The position numbers and the translations under genes were made by a program. The notes beneath the pieces are model-generated. The model saw only the letters and a program-made list of their open reading frames with translations, ran no database searches and was not told the origin of the DNA. A stretch of 64,000 nucleotides of DNA from contig CACVAP010000011.1 in NCBI GenBank assembly GCA_902727895.1, positions 69,800-133,799 on the forward strand, given 5' to 3'. The DNA is from an uncultured Sulfurovum sp. (GTDB lineage Bacteria > Campylobacterota > Campylobacteria > Campylobacterales > Sulfurovaceae). How positions within the stretch are numbered: position 1 is the stretch's first letter; every line of letters starts with the position of its first letter. Of the stretch, positions 9,543 to 17,374 are shown piece after piece.

Positions 9543-9863
9543 TTACGCTAATTGTGCGTTAATTTTGTCAGCAAATGCATCTTTAGAAGCTGCACCAACT
9601 ACTTGGTCTACTAATTCGCCATCTTTAAAGAAAAGAATAGCTGGAATTGATCTAATTCCATATTTAACAGAAATTTCTTGTTGCTCATCTGTGTTTACTT
9701 TACAAATTGTTGCTTTACCATCAAAGTCTTCAGCTAATTCTTCAACTACTGGAGCAATCATTCTACAAGGTCCACACCATGGAGCCCAGAAGTCTACCAT
9801 CGTTACGCCTTCAGCGATTGTTGCATCAAAGTTTTCTTGTGTTAAATCAATATATTTACCCAT
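9543..9863 (-). CDS. trxA: Thioredoxin
   Basis: A 106-residue thioredoxin with the classic WAPWCGPC active site (residues about 28-35) and IRSIPAILFF cis-Pro loop. It acts as a general cytoplasmic disulfide reductant for ribonucleotide reductase, peroxidases and others. It is first of trxA-trxB-trx2 and has its own promoter with a palindrome over the -10 box (9891-9912). The start is the only sensible ATG, 16 codons before the conserved helix. Confidence 0.96.
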   Translation of the reverse strand: MGKYIDLTQENFDATIAEGVTMVDFWAPWCGPCRMIAPVVEELAEDFDGKATICKVNTDEQQEISVKYGIRSIPAILFFKDGELVDQVVGAASKDAFADKINAQLA

Positions 9864-9890
9864 ATTGTGTTTGTCCTTAAATTTTAATTT

Positions 9891-9912
9891 TTAGTGTTGT
9901 ATTATACACTAA
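9891..9912 (-). promoter_or_regulatory. trxA promoter with palindrome over the -10 box
   Basis: On the minus strand TATAAT (9906-9901) is a perfect -10 box. It sits inside an inverted repeat TTAGTGT-8 nt-ACACTAA (arms 9891-9897 and 9906-9912). The half-site resembles the pilus-regulator box, but here it is inverted and not repeated at 11 bp, so a link is uncertain. Confidence 0.55.
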
Positions 9913-9985
9913 CTATGTTTATAGATTATGTAATAGATAACCTAAAGTAAAGAATTTATACCTCATCTACCTTAAATTGTCAAGT

Positions 9986-10768
9986 TTAACCTAACAAAAC
10001 CTCTCTATATTCTTCAGAACGACTACCTTGTAACGCTTTTGTCTTTTGCCCTTTTACCGTATAGACAAAAGAAATTTTAGGCTTTGAAGTTGAATTTTTA
10101 TTAGCCCGATGTAAAAGTTTACAATGAAAGAAGACCACATCCCCAGCCTTTAAGTCCGTAGATTTTTTTGCTTGAATGAGTGCAGAATTTTTTTCATTAT
10201 CTTCTTTAAAATATTCTTTGTCCCCAAACTGTTCTTTAGAAAAAGACATTCTATGACTAGCAGGTATAAATTCTAAAGTACCATTCTCAGAATTCTCCTC
10301 ACCTAAAGCCAACCATACACTCACTAAATTGTCATCGGTATAAGACCAATAGCGTCTATCTTGATGCCATGAAGTTTCTGTACTTGAATTAGGTAACTTA
10401 GTCATAATAGAGTTATGATGTGCTGTAGTCAACACTACTTCATCTTCTAAAAGTTGTTTAAGTATGGGACGAATTTTTTCATTTTCCATCCAATTTTTAA
10501 AAAGAATATCTCGGTCATACACTTGTCTTAGTCGTCTAACTGTTAAATTCTCTTTTTCTTCTATACTATTGTAATCAACTATATTGGTACGATACTCTTC
10601 AGATTTTCCACCATAATCAATCTCACTCTCTATTGGCTCTATCTTATCTTTTAAATGGGCTAAAGCCACATCTAACATTGCCTCACATTCATCTAAAGGT
10701 AAGAAGTTACGCAAAACTAGAAAACCATCTTCATTAAATGCTTCTACTTCTTGCTCGGTTAGTGTCAT
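9986..10768 (-). CDS. Phytanoyl-CoA dioxygenase (PhyH) family protein
   Basis: A 260-residue Fe(II)/2-oxoglutarate-dependent oxygenase of the PhyH family. The metal-binding HxD is seen in SWHQDRRYWS (about residue 136) and the distal His in FFHCKLLHRANKN, followed by the 2-oxoglutarate-binding Arg/Lys segment KPKISFVYTV. ENGTLEFIPASHRMSF is the usual family signature. The substrate cannot be told; relatives hydroxylate fatty acyl chains, ectoine, or small metabolites. It stands alone between trxA and the DUF3015 remnant, and I know of no standard Campylobacterota pathway that needs it here, so acquisition is possible. An AAGG Shine-Dalgarno precedes the ATG. Confidence 0.82.
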   Translation of the reverse strand: MTLTEQEVEAFNEDGFLVLRNFLPLDECEAMLDVALAHLKDKIEPIESEIDYGGKSEEYRTNIVDYNSIEEKENLTVRRLRQVYDRDILFKNWMENEKIRPILKQLLEDEVVLTTAHHNSIMTKLPNSSTETSWHQDRRYWSYTDDNLVSVWLALGEENSENGTLEFIPASHRMSFSKEQFGDKEYFKEDNEKNSALIQAKKSTDLKAGDVVFFHCKLLHRANKNSTSKPKISFVYTVKGQKTKALQGSRSEEYREVLLG

Positions 10769-10902
10769 AAGAGTACCTTTTTATTTAAATAGGTTTATAT
10801 TATATCTAATAATTCTATTCAAATTCAGAACTAAACTCATAAAGAAAGCTCTTTTACTTCAAAACATTTTCTGCATTAAAAAATAAATTCATGATATAAT
10901 CT

Positions 10903-11122
10903 TTGAATAAAACATTATTTATCCTAGCAGGAACAACTATTTTAACAACAACTTCTTTTGTAGGAGCGAATACAGGTTGTGGATCTGGTAATCAAGTACT
11001 TACAAAATCAAGATTCAGTAGCGATGCAAGTTTTCGCAGTAACTACAATAGGACAATCATTTATTAATGCTCAAAAACTTAAACAAAGCAGTATCATACC
11101 TTTTTGTACTGCTAATCCTTAA
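10903..11122 (+). pseudogene. DUF3015 family remnant, frameshifted and truncated
   Basis: From a TTG at 10903 the frame gives a signal-peptide-like start (LNKTLFILAGTTILTTTSF) and GANTGCGSGNQVL, the hallmark N-terminus of DUF3015 proteins. After a frameshift near 11000 the next frame gives QDSVAMQVFAVTTIGQS, the following conserved block, then stops at 11120-11122. The remaining two-thirds of the family is absent. A TATAAT lies at 10895-10900. The end overlaps the start of the DUF4105 gene. DUF3015 and DUF4105 genes are often neighbours, which supports the identification. Confidence 0.55.
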
Positions 11123-12866
11123 CTCACCTCTTTTCTCAACAAATAACTTTTCTATTCAAATCGATACATTATCTACTAATCCTCAATGGCATAAACTTCT
11201 TCATATGAAGAACCATAAAAGTGAGATAGACGACCCAAGATTTTTTTTTGCCAAAGAAGGTAAAACAGCCCCAAAGGCAGAACTAAAAGCCAGTATAGAA
11301 AAACTTATCTCTGATAAAAGCGATGATAGTAACAGCACCCTTTGCCGTTACCCCTCCCGTTCAAAATGGATTTTAGAACAAATTCCAGTACTGCAAAAAC
11401 AAATCAAGACACCTAAATGTACAGCCCTTAAAGAAGAGTTAAAAGCTTTAAATGCAAAATATGTCACACTTATTTTGGCTTCAGCCCATATCAACTCCCC
11501 TGCTTCTGCTTTTGGTCATACTTTTCTACGAATTGATAGCAATCCAAACACACCTCTACTCTCCTATGCTGTGAACTATGCAGCCCAAACTACTGAAGAT
11601 AACGGTTTTATCTATGCCTATCAAGGACTTTTTGGTGGTTATAAAGGGCGTTATTCTATTGATCCCTATTATAAAAAACTGAATGAATACTCCAACTTAG
11701 AACAACGTGATGTTTGGGAATATACGCTTGACCTTTCAGAAAAAGAGATAGAAAGAATGGTGCTACATATTTTTGAAATTCGTCATTTTCATGCTGATTA
11801 TTTTTTCTTAGCTGAAAACTGTTCTTATAATTTGTTATGGCTTTTAGAAATTGCTAAAGAAGGGGTGAATTTAGTGGATAAGTTTACCCATAAAGCCATC
11901 CCCATAGATACTCTCAGAGCTATTCTCTCCCAAGATTTAATTAAAAAGACCACTTATCGTCCTTCTAAACGTAAAGAAATATTAAACATTGCCAAACCCA
12001 TTCAACATAATAAACAAGCCTTAAATTTCGCAAAAAGTGATGACTATAACCTCACAAGCATAGAAAAATTGTCTAAAAAAGAAAAAATAGCAGCCCTTGA
12101 ACTTGCTACAGCACTCTTACGTATAAGACTTTCAAATCAAGAAATTGATAAAAAGACGTATCTAGAAAAATTTTTAACACTTTTAAAAAACCGTAGTAAA
12201 CTAGGTCTACAAGTAAAGGAAAAGGTCATCCAACCTAATTCACCACTAGAGGGGCATCATTCTACAAAAGCAAGCTTTTCATTGACTAACAACAAAGAGT
12301 TTAAAGGACGTATTAAAGTAGCCTATCATGACATCTATGACAATGATACTGGATTCATACCTGGAGCATACATAAATTTCTTTGACACTGCTATTGAGTA
12401 CAAAAATAAACAACTGAAACTTGATGAAGTTAACCTTTTAGACATTCGTTCTTATGCTTTACAAGATGCTATTTTTAAACCTATCTCATGGCAAGTTTCT
12501 CTAGGAGCAAAACGAATTTTTAACCATGAGTTAACTAGTTTTCTACAAGCAGGGGGAGGAATTGCTTTAGGAGATGAAAAACTCTATGGCTACACTACCA
12601 TTACCCCAGCAATCTATTATAACAAACAAGCTGAACATAGTGTAGCTGCTAATATAGGTCTACTTTATAACCCCTCTAAAAGTCTAAAAATTGGAGTATT
12701 AGGTTCAAATGAATGGTTTAGAAAAAACAGAGAGATACAAGAGCTAGAACCTTTTGTCACTTACAGTATTAATCAAAAATCTGCTTTCAATATACGATAT
12801 GAATATAAAAAATTGAAGAAATTTGAAGAAAAAGATTTGATATTATCTTTGTTTTTGTATTTTTAA
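11067..12866 (+). CDS. DUF4105 (Lnb N-terminal-like) protein with C-terminal outer-membrane barrel
   Basis: A 599-residue exported protein. After a signal peptide (to about residue 25) comes a helical part, then the DUF4105 domain (about 130-270) with the conserved segments SPASAFGHTFLRID, QGLFGGYKGRYS and FHADYFFLAENCSYNLLWLLE; the His and Cys in these resemble an NlpC/P60-like catalytic pair. The last 200 residues are a run of amphipathic strands ending in aromatic LFLYF, typical of an outer-membrane barrel. Probably a periplasm-facing hydrolase or lipid-modifying enzyme anchored in the outer membrane; the reaction is unknown. Its ATG lies within the dead DUF3015 remnant. Confidence 0.8.
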   Translation: MLKNLNKAVSYLFVLLILNSPLFSTNNFSIQIDTLSTNPQWHKLLHMKNHKSEIDDPRFFFAKEGKTAPKAELKASIEKLISDKSDDSNSTLCRYPSRSKWILEQIPVLQKQIKTPKCTALKEELKALNAKYVTLILASAHINSPASAFGHTFLRIDSNPNTPLLSYAVNYAAQTTEDNGFIYAYQGLFGGYKGRYSIDPYYKKLNEYSNLEQRDVWEYTLDLSEKEIERMVLHIFEIRHFHADYFFLAENCSYNLLWLLEIAKEGVNLVDKFTHKAIPIDTLRAILSQDLIKKTTYRPSKRKEILNIAKPIQHNKQALNFAKSDDYNLTSIEKLSKKEKIAALELATALLRIRLSNQEIDKKTYLEKFLTLLKNRSKLGLQVKEKVIQPNSPLEGHHSTKASFSLTNNKEFKGRIKVAYHDIYDNDTGFIPGAYINFFDTAIEYKNKQLKLDEVNLLDIRSYALQDAIFKPISWQVSLGAKRIFNHELTSFLQAGGGIALGDEKLYGYTTITPAIYYNKQAEHSVAANIGLLYNPSKSLKIGVLGSNEWFRKNREIQELEPFVTYSINQKSAFNIRYEYKKLKKFEEKDLILSLFLYF

Positions 12867-12894
12867 TTCTCCTTATCAGCTACACTCAAAAAGA

Positions 12895-12999
12895 GAAGGA
12901 AAAGTATATACAGAAATCATACCTGATGTTACTAAAGCAACATTACAGGGTATTATTACGAGAAGACTTATACAAACTTTTGTTAAAAATCTTCCGTAA
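12895..12999 (+). pseudogene. IS1595-type transposase fragment
   Basis: The frame reads EGKVYTEIIPDVTKATLQGI, then ITRRLIQTFVKNLP and a stop at 12997-12999. It resembles the part of ISXO2/IS1595 transposases around the second catalytic region (GKVYTxIVPD...LQxIIRGRV). Only about 35 residues remain and no terminal repeats are visible, so it is a relic. The match is from memory, on a short stretch. Confidence 0.42.
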
Positions 13000-13033
13000 T
13001 GAGCCTCTAAACTAGTCTAGGCTCTTACATCAT

Positions 13034-13906
13034 CTACTTAGAAGCAAATTTACCAGCTGAAAGTTCAGCTAAAAACTCTTCCATAGAATATGTTTGTCTA
13101 GCTTCTGAAGTCATCAAGTGAATTAAAATATCACCTAAGTCAACAACAACCCAGTCATCACTTTCATCTATGTGAAAAAACTCTTCACCTAAAGGTTTAA
13201 ACTCTATCTTTAACTGATCAGCCAAAGCAGCAGCATGTTTTGAAGAAATAGCATTCGCAATAACCACACGCTCTGCAATATAATCAATCCCATCAAGGTT
13301 AAAAACCTCTAATTCATCTGCTTTTTTATCATCTAAAAAGCTAACTATTCGCTCTGCTCTATCTTGGACACTTAATTCGTTAATACTCATGTATAAACTT
13401 TCCTTTGTAATTTTATTTCTAATTTCTGTTGAACTAAGGTCAACATCTACTGTTAAGAGCTTAAAACTTCTTAACTTATCACTTTGAATCTCATAACCAG
13501 GTCTTGTTGCAATGACCCATGTTATCTGAGTATTTAAGTACTCAAACTCTTTCCATTTTTCAATATTTTCTAAATTATCTGCACCAATTATAATATAACG
13601 TACATCATAAGTTTTCTGAAAATTTTTCAAGGTTTCTACCGTTGCTGTTGGCTTCTTTTCATTAATCTCAAAATCATCAACAATAACATTCTCAAAGCTA
13701 GAAAAAAGCTCTTTTGAGAACTTAAAACGTTCATCTGTTGTAAAGTGTGAATCATGTTTAAAAGGGTTCAGAAAAGTAGGTACAACCACAAGTTTATGGA
13801 CATCTAACACTTTTAATGCTTCTTCCACAATGGTTTTATGTCCAAGGTGTGGAGGGTCGAAACTACCCCCAAAGAGCGCAATCGTGTTTAAGTTATCTTT
13901 CAGCAC
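13034..13906 (-). CDS. nadD-rsfS: Nicotinate-nucleotide adenylyltransferase fused to ribosome silencing factor
   Basis: One open frame of 290 residues. Residues 1-170 are NadD, which makes nicotinate adenine dinucleotide in NAD synthesis: GGSFDPPHLGH nucleotide-binding motif (13-23) and the LSSTEIR motif (157-163). Residues 173-290 are RsfS/Iojap, which binds ribosomal protein uL14 and blocks subunit joining: VVIANAISSKHAAALADQL and DDWVVVDLGDILIHLMTSEA. An internal ATG at 13388-13390 (Met173) with AAAGGA upstream could start RsfS alone, giving 118 residues, the family's normal size. NadD's usual last helix appears to be lost or merged. In Campylobacter, from memory, these are two adjacent genes in the same place, divergent from gap. 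The pair starts 87 nt from gap on the opposite strand. Confidence 0.9.
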   Translation of the reverse strand: MLKDNLNTIALFGGSFDPPHLGHKTIVEEALKVLDVHKLVVVPTFLNPFKHDSHFTTDERFKFSKELFSSFENVIVDDFEINEKKPTATVETLKNFQKTYDVRYIIIGADNLENIEKWKEFEYLNTQITWVIATRPGYEIQSDKLRSFKLLTVDVDLSSTEIRNKITKESLYMSINELSVQDRAERIVSFLDDKKADELEVFNLDGIDYIAERVVIANAISSKHAAALADQLKIEFKPLGEEFFHIDESDDWVVVDLGDILIHLMTSEARQTYSMEEFLAELSAGKFASK

Positions 13907-13993
13907 TAAATAACCTCTATTTATGTAAAATATAAGCTATTTTAACATAAGTATCCCAAAAGGTACGAATCTCATATTGAAGGAATGAACTAA

Positions 13994-14992
13994 ATGGCAG
14001 TAAAAGTTGCAATAAATGGATTAGGAAGAATAGGGAGATGCGTGGCACGCATCATTGCAGACAGAGATGACATTGAGTTGGTAGCAGTAAATGCTACGGG
14101 TTCAGAAGACATGATCCAATATGGTCTAAAATATGATTCAGTTCATGGGAAAAGAGATGATGTTGTTGTTAAAGATGGTTTTGTAAACATTGGTTCTACC
14201 AAAGCAAAACTGTTTGCAGAACGTGATCCAGCAAAAATTGCTTTTGCTGATGCTGGAGCAACACTTGTTTTAGAGTGTACAGGTGCCTTTTTAACAGCTG
14301 AATCTGTACAACCTTATCTTGATAATGGTATTGAGAAAGTTCTTTTCTCAGCACCTGCTAAAGATGACACAGCTACTTTTGTTATTGGGGCTAATGAAAA
14401 CGAATATGCTGGACAAAATGTTGTTTCAAACGCTTCTTGTACTACCAACGGTCTAGCACCAATAGCTAAAGTACTTGATGATGCTTTTGGAATTGAGTCT
14501 GGACTTATGACAACCATTCACTCTTACACAGCTTCACAGCCTATCTTAGATGGAAAGCATAAAAAAGACCCAAGAAAAGGTCGTTCAGGAGCAGTAAACT
14601 TAGTACCTACTACCACAGGAGCTGCTAAAGCCATTTCAAAAGTTCTTCCTCAATTAGCTGGTAAGATTAATGGTCAAGCCATCCGTGTTCCAACACCAGA
14701 TGTTTCAATGGTAGACTTAACCGTAAACCTTGGAAAAGATGTAACTGTAGAAGATATTCAAGCTGCATTCCAAACAGCCTCTGAAGGTGCACACAAAGGT
14801 ATTTTAGGGGTAGATTTAGAATATAGAGTTTCTCAAGACTTCGTAGGCGAAGAACAAAGTACTGTTGTCGTTATGGATACTATTCAAGTAATTAACGGAA
14901 ACATGGTAAAAGTTCTTTCTTGGTACGACAATGAGTGGGGATACTCTGCACGTCTTGTAGACATGGCTGTTCACATTAGTAAGGAAGCATAA
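13994..14992 (+). CDS. gap: Glyceraldehyde-3-phosphate dehydrogenase
   Basis: A 332-residue enzyme that oxidises glyceraldehyde 3-phosphate with NAD(P), or works in reverse in gluconeogenesis or carbon fixation. It shows the NAD-binding GLGRIGR (9-15), catalytic Cys in [11 protein letters not shown] and the C-terminal [20 protein letters not shown] lies 8-9 nt before the ATG. First of gap-pgk-tpiA; the pgk start follows 1 nt after its stop. Confidence 0.97.
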   Translation: MAVKVAINGLGRIGRCVARIIADRDDIELVAVNATGSEDMIQYGLKYDSVHGKRDDVVVKDGFVNIGSTKAKLFAERDPAKIAFADAGATLVLECTGAFLTAESVQPYLDNGIEKVLFSAPAKDDTATFVIGANENEYAGQNVVSNASCTTNGLAPIAKVLDDAFGIESGLMTTIHSYTASQPILDGKHKKDPRKGRSGAVNLVPTTTGAAKAISKVLPQLAGKINGQAIRVPTPDVSMVDLTVNLGKDVTVEDIQAAFQTASEGAHKGILGVDLEYRVSQDFVGEEQSTVVVMDTIQVINGNMVKVLSWYDNEWGYSARLVDMAVHISKEA

Positions 14993-14993
14993 T

Positions 14994-16187
14994 TTGAATT
15001 CATTAAAAGATATTGAAATAACAGGAAAAACAGTATTTATTAGATGTGATTTTAACGTTCCAAAAGATGAAGATGGAAACATTACCGATGACAGAAGAAT
15101 TCGTGGTGCTTTACAAAGTATTCGTTACTGTTTAGACCGTGATTGTAAAGTTATCTTGGCATCACACTATGAAAGACCAGAGCCTGGTATTTATGAAGAA
15201 AAATTTTCACTAGCAGCTGTTGTGACAAGACTGCATACCCTACTTAAGTTAGCATCAGATATCAATCTTGCGAAAGATGTGGTTGGTCTTGACGCTAAAG
15301 CAAAGGCAGCTGCACTCAAAGTTGGAGAAGTACTGGTACTTGAAAACTTACGTTATGAAGCTGGTGAAACCAAAAATGATATGGCATTTGCAAAAGAGTT
15401 GGCTTCTATGGTAGACATTTATGTAAACGATGCTTTTGGTGCTTGTCACAGAGCACATGCTTCAATAGATGCTATGGCTAGACTCTTTGCTCCAGAACAT
15501 AAAGCAGCAGGTTTTTTACTAAGCAAAGAAGTTAATTTTTTTGACAAAACACTTTCTAATCCTATTCGTCCTTTTGTGGCTGTTGTTGGTGGATCAAAAG
15601 TTTCAGGTAAACTTGAAGCATTGAGACAACTTTTAGACAAAGTAGACAAGGTAATTATTGGTGGGGGAATGGCATTTACATTCTTAAAAGCTAAAGGTTA
15701 TGAAATTGGAAATTCATTGGTAGAAGATGATTTACTTGATGAAGCACGTACTGTTATGATTAAAGCTAGAAAAAAAGGTGTTAAATTCTATTTACCTGTA
15801 GATGTTATTGTCGCTCCTGAGTTCTCAGATAGTGTTCCTAGTAAATATGTTACCTCTCAAGAAATTCCAGAAGGTTGGATGGGGCTAGACATAGGTCCAG
15901 CTTCTACAAGACTTTTCCGTACTGTTTTAAGTGATGCTCAAACCATCATCTGGAATGGTCCAATGGGTGTTTATGAAATGGACAAATATGCTAAAGGTAG
16001 TTTAAAAATGTCACATAATATTGCTGATTCAAATGGTACTACCATTGTTGGTGGTGGAGACACAGCTGATGTTGCACTAAGAGCTGGAGATGTTGAAGAA
16101 ATGACTTTTGTAAGTACTGGTGGTGGTGCAAGTCTTAATCTTCTTGAAGGTAAAACTCTTCCTGGGATTGAAGCTTTAAAGGCTTAA
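14994..16187 (+). CDS. pgk: Phosphoglycerate kinase
   Basis: A 397-residue kinase interconverting 1,3-bisphosphoglycerate and 3-phosphoglycerate. It starts at TTG (14994), supported by AAGGA 8 nt upstream in the end of gap and by the family N-terminus [20 protein letters not shown]. Other signatures are HRAHAS (substrate Arg/His), [10 protein letters not shown] (nucleotide) and the C-terminal [10 protein letters not shown] and [12 protein letters not shown]. Typical length. Co-transcribed with gap. Confidence 0.97.
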   Translation: MNSLKDIEITGKTVFIRCDFNVPKDEDGNITDDRRIRGALQSIRYCLDRDCKVILASHYERPEPGIYEEKFSLAAVVTRLHTLLKLASDINLAKDVVGLDAKAKAAALKVGEVLVLENLRYEAGETKNDMAFAKELASMVDIYVNDAFGACHRAHASIDAMARLFAPEHKAAGFLLSKEVNFFDKTLSNPIRPFVAVVGGSKVSGKLEALRQLLDKVDKVIIGGGMAFTFLKAKGYEIGNSLVEDDLLDEARTVMIKARKKGVKFYLPVDVIVAPEFSDSVPSKYVTSQEIPEGWMGLDIGPASTRLFRTVLSDAQTIIWNGPMGVYEMDKYAKGSLKMSHNIADSNGTTIVGGGDTADVALRAGDVEEMTFVSTGGGASLNLLEGKTLPGIEALKA

Positions 16188-16197
16188 CTTCGACAAG

Positions 16198-16219
16198 CTC
16201 AGCTACCTTAGTAGCTGAG
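16198..16219. repeat. Perfect hairpin between pgk and tpiA, part of a CTTCGACAAGCTCAG-type repeat
   Basis: CTCAGCTAC (16198-16206) pairs with GTAGCTGAG (16211-16219) over a CTTA loop. The left arm is preceded by ACTTCGACAAG, so CTTCGACAAGCTCAG is formed, a sequence I recall as a common extragenic palindrome in many bacteria. No T run follows on the plus strand, so it is not a standard terminator. Confidence 0.65.
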
Positions 16220-16318
16220 TTACCCTAACCCTTAAAACCAAGTTCTCATTATATTTCAGATATTATAACTAAAGTGTAGTCTGGGTACTGCACCCATAAA
16301 CAAAAAAAGGTCAATCAC

Positions 16319-17008
16319 TTGATATACGCAGCAAACTTTAAAACAAATCATACAAGACAATCTACTAAAAATTATATGCAAGACTTACAGAACAAACTCT
16401 CAAATAAAAAGACTGAAGACAAAGTCTATGTTTTCCCTCCTCTTACAGCACTCGATACTTTTGAAGGTGATTTCACTGTTGGTACACAAAATGCTTACCC
16501 TGTAGAAAATGGTGCTTTTACAGGTGAAGTTGGTGTAGAGCAACTTGCTGAATTTAACATCAATAGTATTTTAATCGGTCACAGTGAACGAAGAGATATT
16601 ATTGGTGAGTCACAAGAAGATATTGCTGAAAAGTTTGCCTTTTTTAAAGAGCAAGGCTTTGAGATTATCTATTGTATTGGTGAATCATTAGAAGTAAGAG
16701 AAGAAGGTATTGAAGCTGTTATGACACATCTAGTTTCTCAGTTTGAAGGCATAGATACAAGATATGAAAATTTTGTGGTAGCCTATGAACCTATTTGGGC
16801 TATTGGTACGGGAAGAACTGCTTCTGTTGATGAGATTACAGAGACACACAATGCACTTAAAAAAGTTGTAGACAAACCTCTGCTCTATGGAGGATCTGTT
16901 AAAGGTGCCAACATCAAAGATATTGCTACTATTGAAAATGTAGATGGTGTTTTGGTTGGTGGAGCGTCTCTTAAGACAGAAACTTTTTTAGAGTTAGTAT
17001 TACATTAA
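16319..17008 (+). CDS. tpiA: Triosephosphate isomerase
   Basis: A 229-residue TIM-barrel enzyme interconverting dihydroxyacetone phosphate and glyceraldehyde 3-phosphate. Catalytic His is in IGHSERR, Glu in AYEPIWAIGTG, and the phosphate loop is YGGSVKGAN. It is slightly shorter than most bacterial TpiA (about 250), as in other Campylobacterota. TTG start at 16319 with AAGGT upstream; the frame has no ATG before the conserved AANFKTN. The 131-nt gap after pgk, with a hairpin, suggests partly separate expression. Confidence 0.95.
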   Translation: MIYAANFKTNHTRQSTKNYMQDLQNKLSNKKTEDKVYVFPPLTALDTFEGDFTVGTQNAYPVENGAFTGEVGVEQLAEFNINSILIGHSERRDIIGESQEDIAEKFAFFKEQGFEIIYCIGESLEVREEGIEAVMTHLVSQFEGIDTRYENFVVAYEPIWAIGTGRTASVDEITETHNALKKVVDKPLLYGGSVKGANIKDIATIENVDGVLVGGASLKTETFLELVLH

Positions 17009-17014
17009 ACATAA

Positions 17015-17034
17015 GGTACGATTACTATCGTACC
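17015..17034. repeat. GTAGGG-headed hairpin between convergent genes
   Basis: GGTACGAT (17015-17022) pairs with ATCGTACC (17027-17034). On the minus strand it is headed by GTAGGG (17038-17033 side), the pattern of REP elements. It may also act as a terminator between tpiA and the gene ending at 17035. Confidence 0.55.
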
Positions 17035-17364
17035 CTACCCTAGAGAAGGTAAATGCTCATTACCTATCCATACAAATATCAAATAAATTATCATCGTTAG
17101 CACTGGTGCAATCAATGCCAACCAAATAAACTTACCCTTTAAAACATAATAGATGGTCGCAGCATAAGCAACAATAATTGCACCTATATGTACTAAATAA
17201 AGCACTGTAAGGGAACGCATAACATTCCCTACGATGGCTAAAGTAATAACAGCCCAAAGTAATAAAAAAGTAATGATAAGTTTTTTGACATTGCTATCTT
17301 CTTTATACATTACATAAGACAGTGCAGCAACTATTAATGGTGCTAAAACTAATAAGAACTTCAT
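17035..17364 (-). CDS. Small integral membrane protein of unknown function
   Basis: A 109-residue protein made of about four hydrophobic helices (residues 2-18, 27-50, 53-71, 78-99) with short polar loops; no catalytic motif is visible. It follows argS by 10 nt on the same strand and is probably the last gene of the acidic protein-gmk-tatA-argS operon. I do not recognise the family. Confidence 0.75.
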   Translation of the reverse strand: MKFLLVLAPLIVAALSYVMYKEDSNVKKLIITFLLLWAVITLAIVGNVMRSLTVLYLVHIGAIIVAYAATIYYVLKGKFIWLALIAPVLTMIIYLIFVWIGNEHLPSLG

Positions 17365-17374
17365 CTACTTTTCC

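Noticed and set aside
13001-13024. GAGCCT...AGGCTC inverted repeat after nadD-rsfS
   Set aside because: Only 6 bp of stem, a 12-nt loop and no clear T run; too weak to call a terminator.
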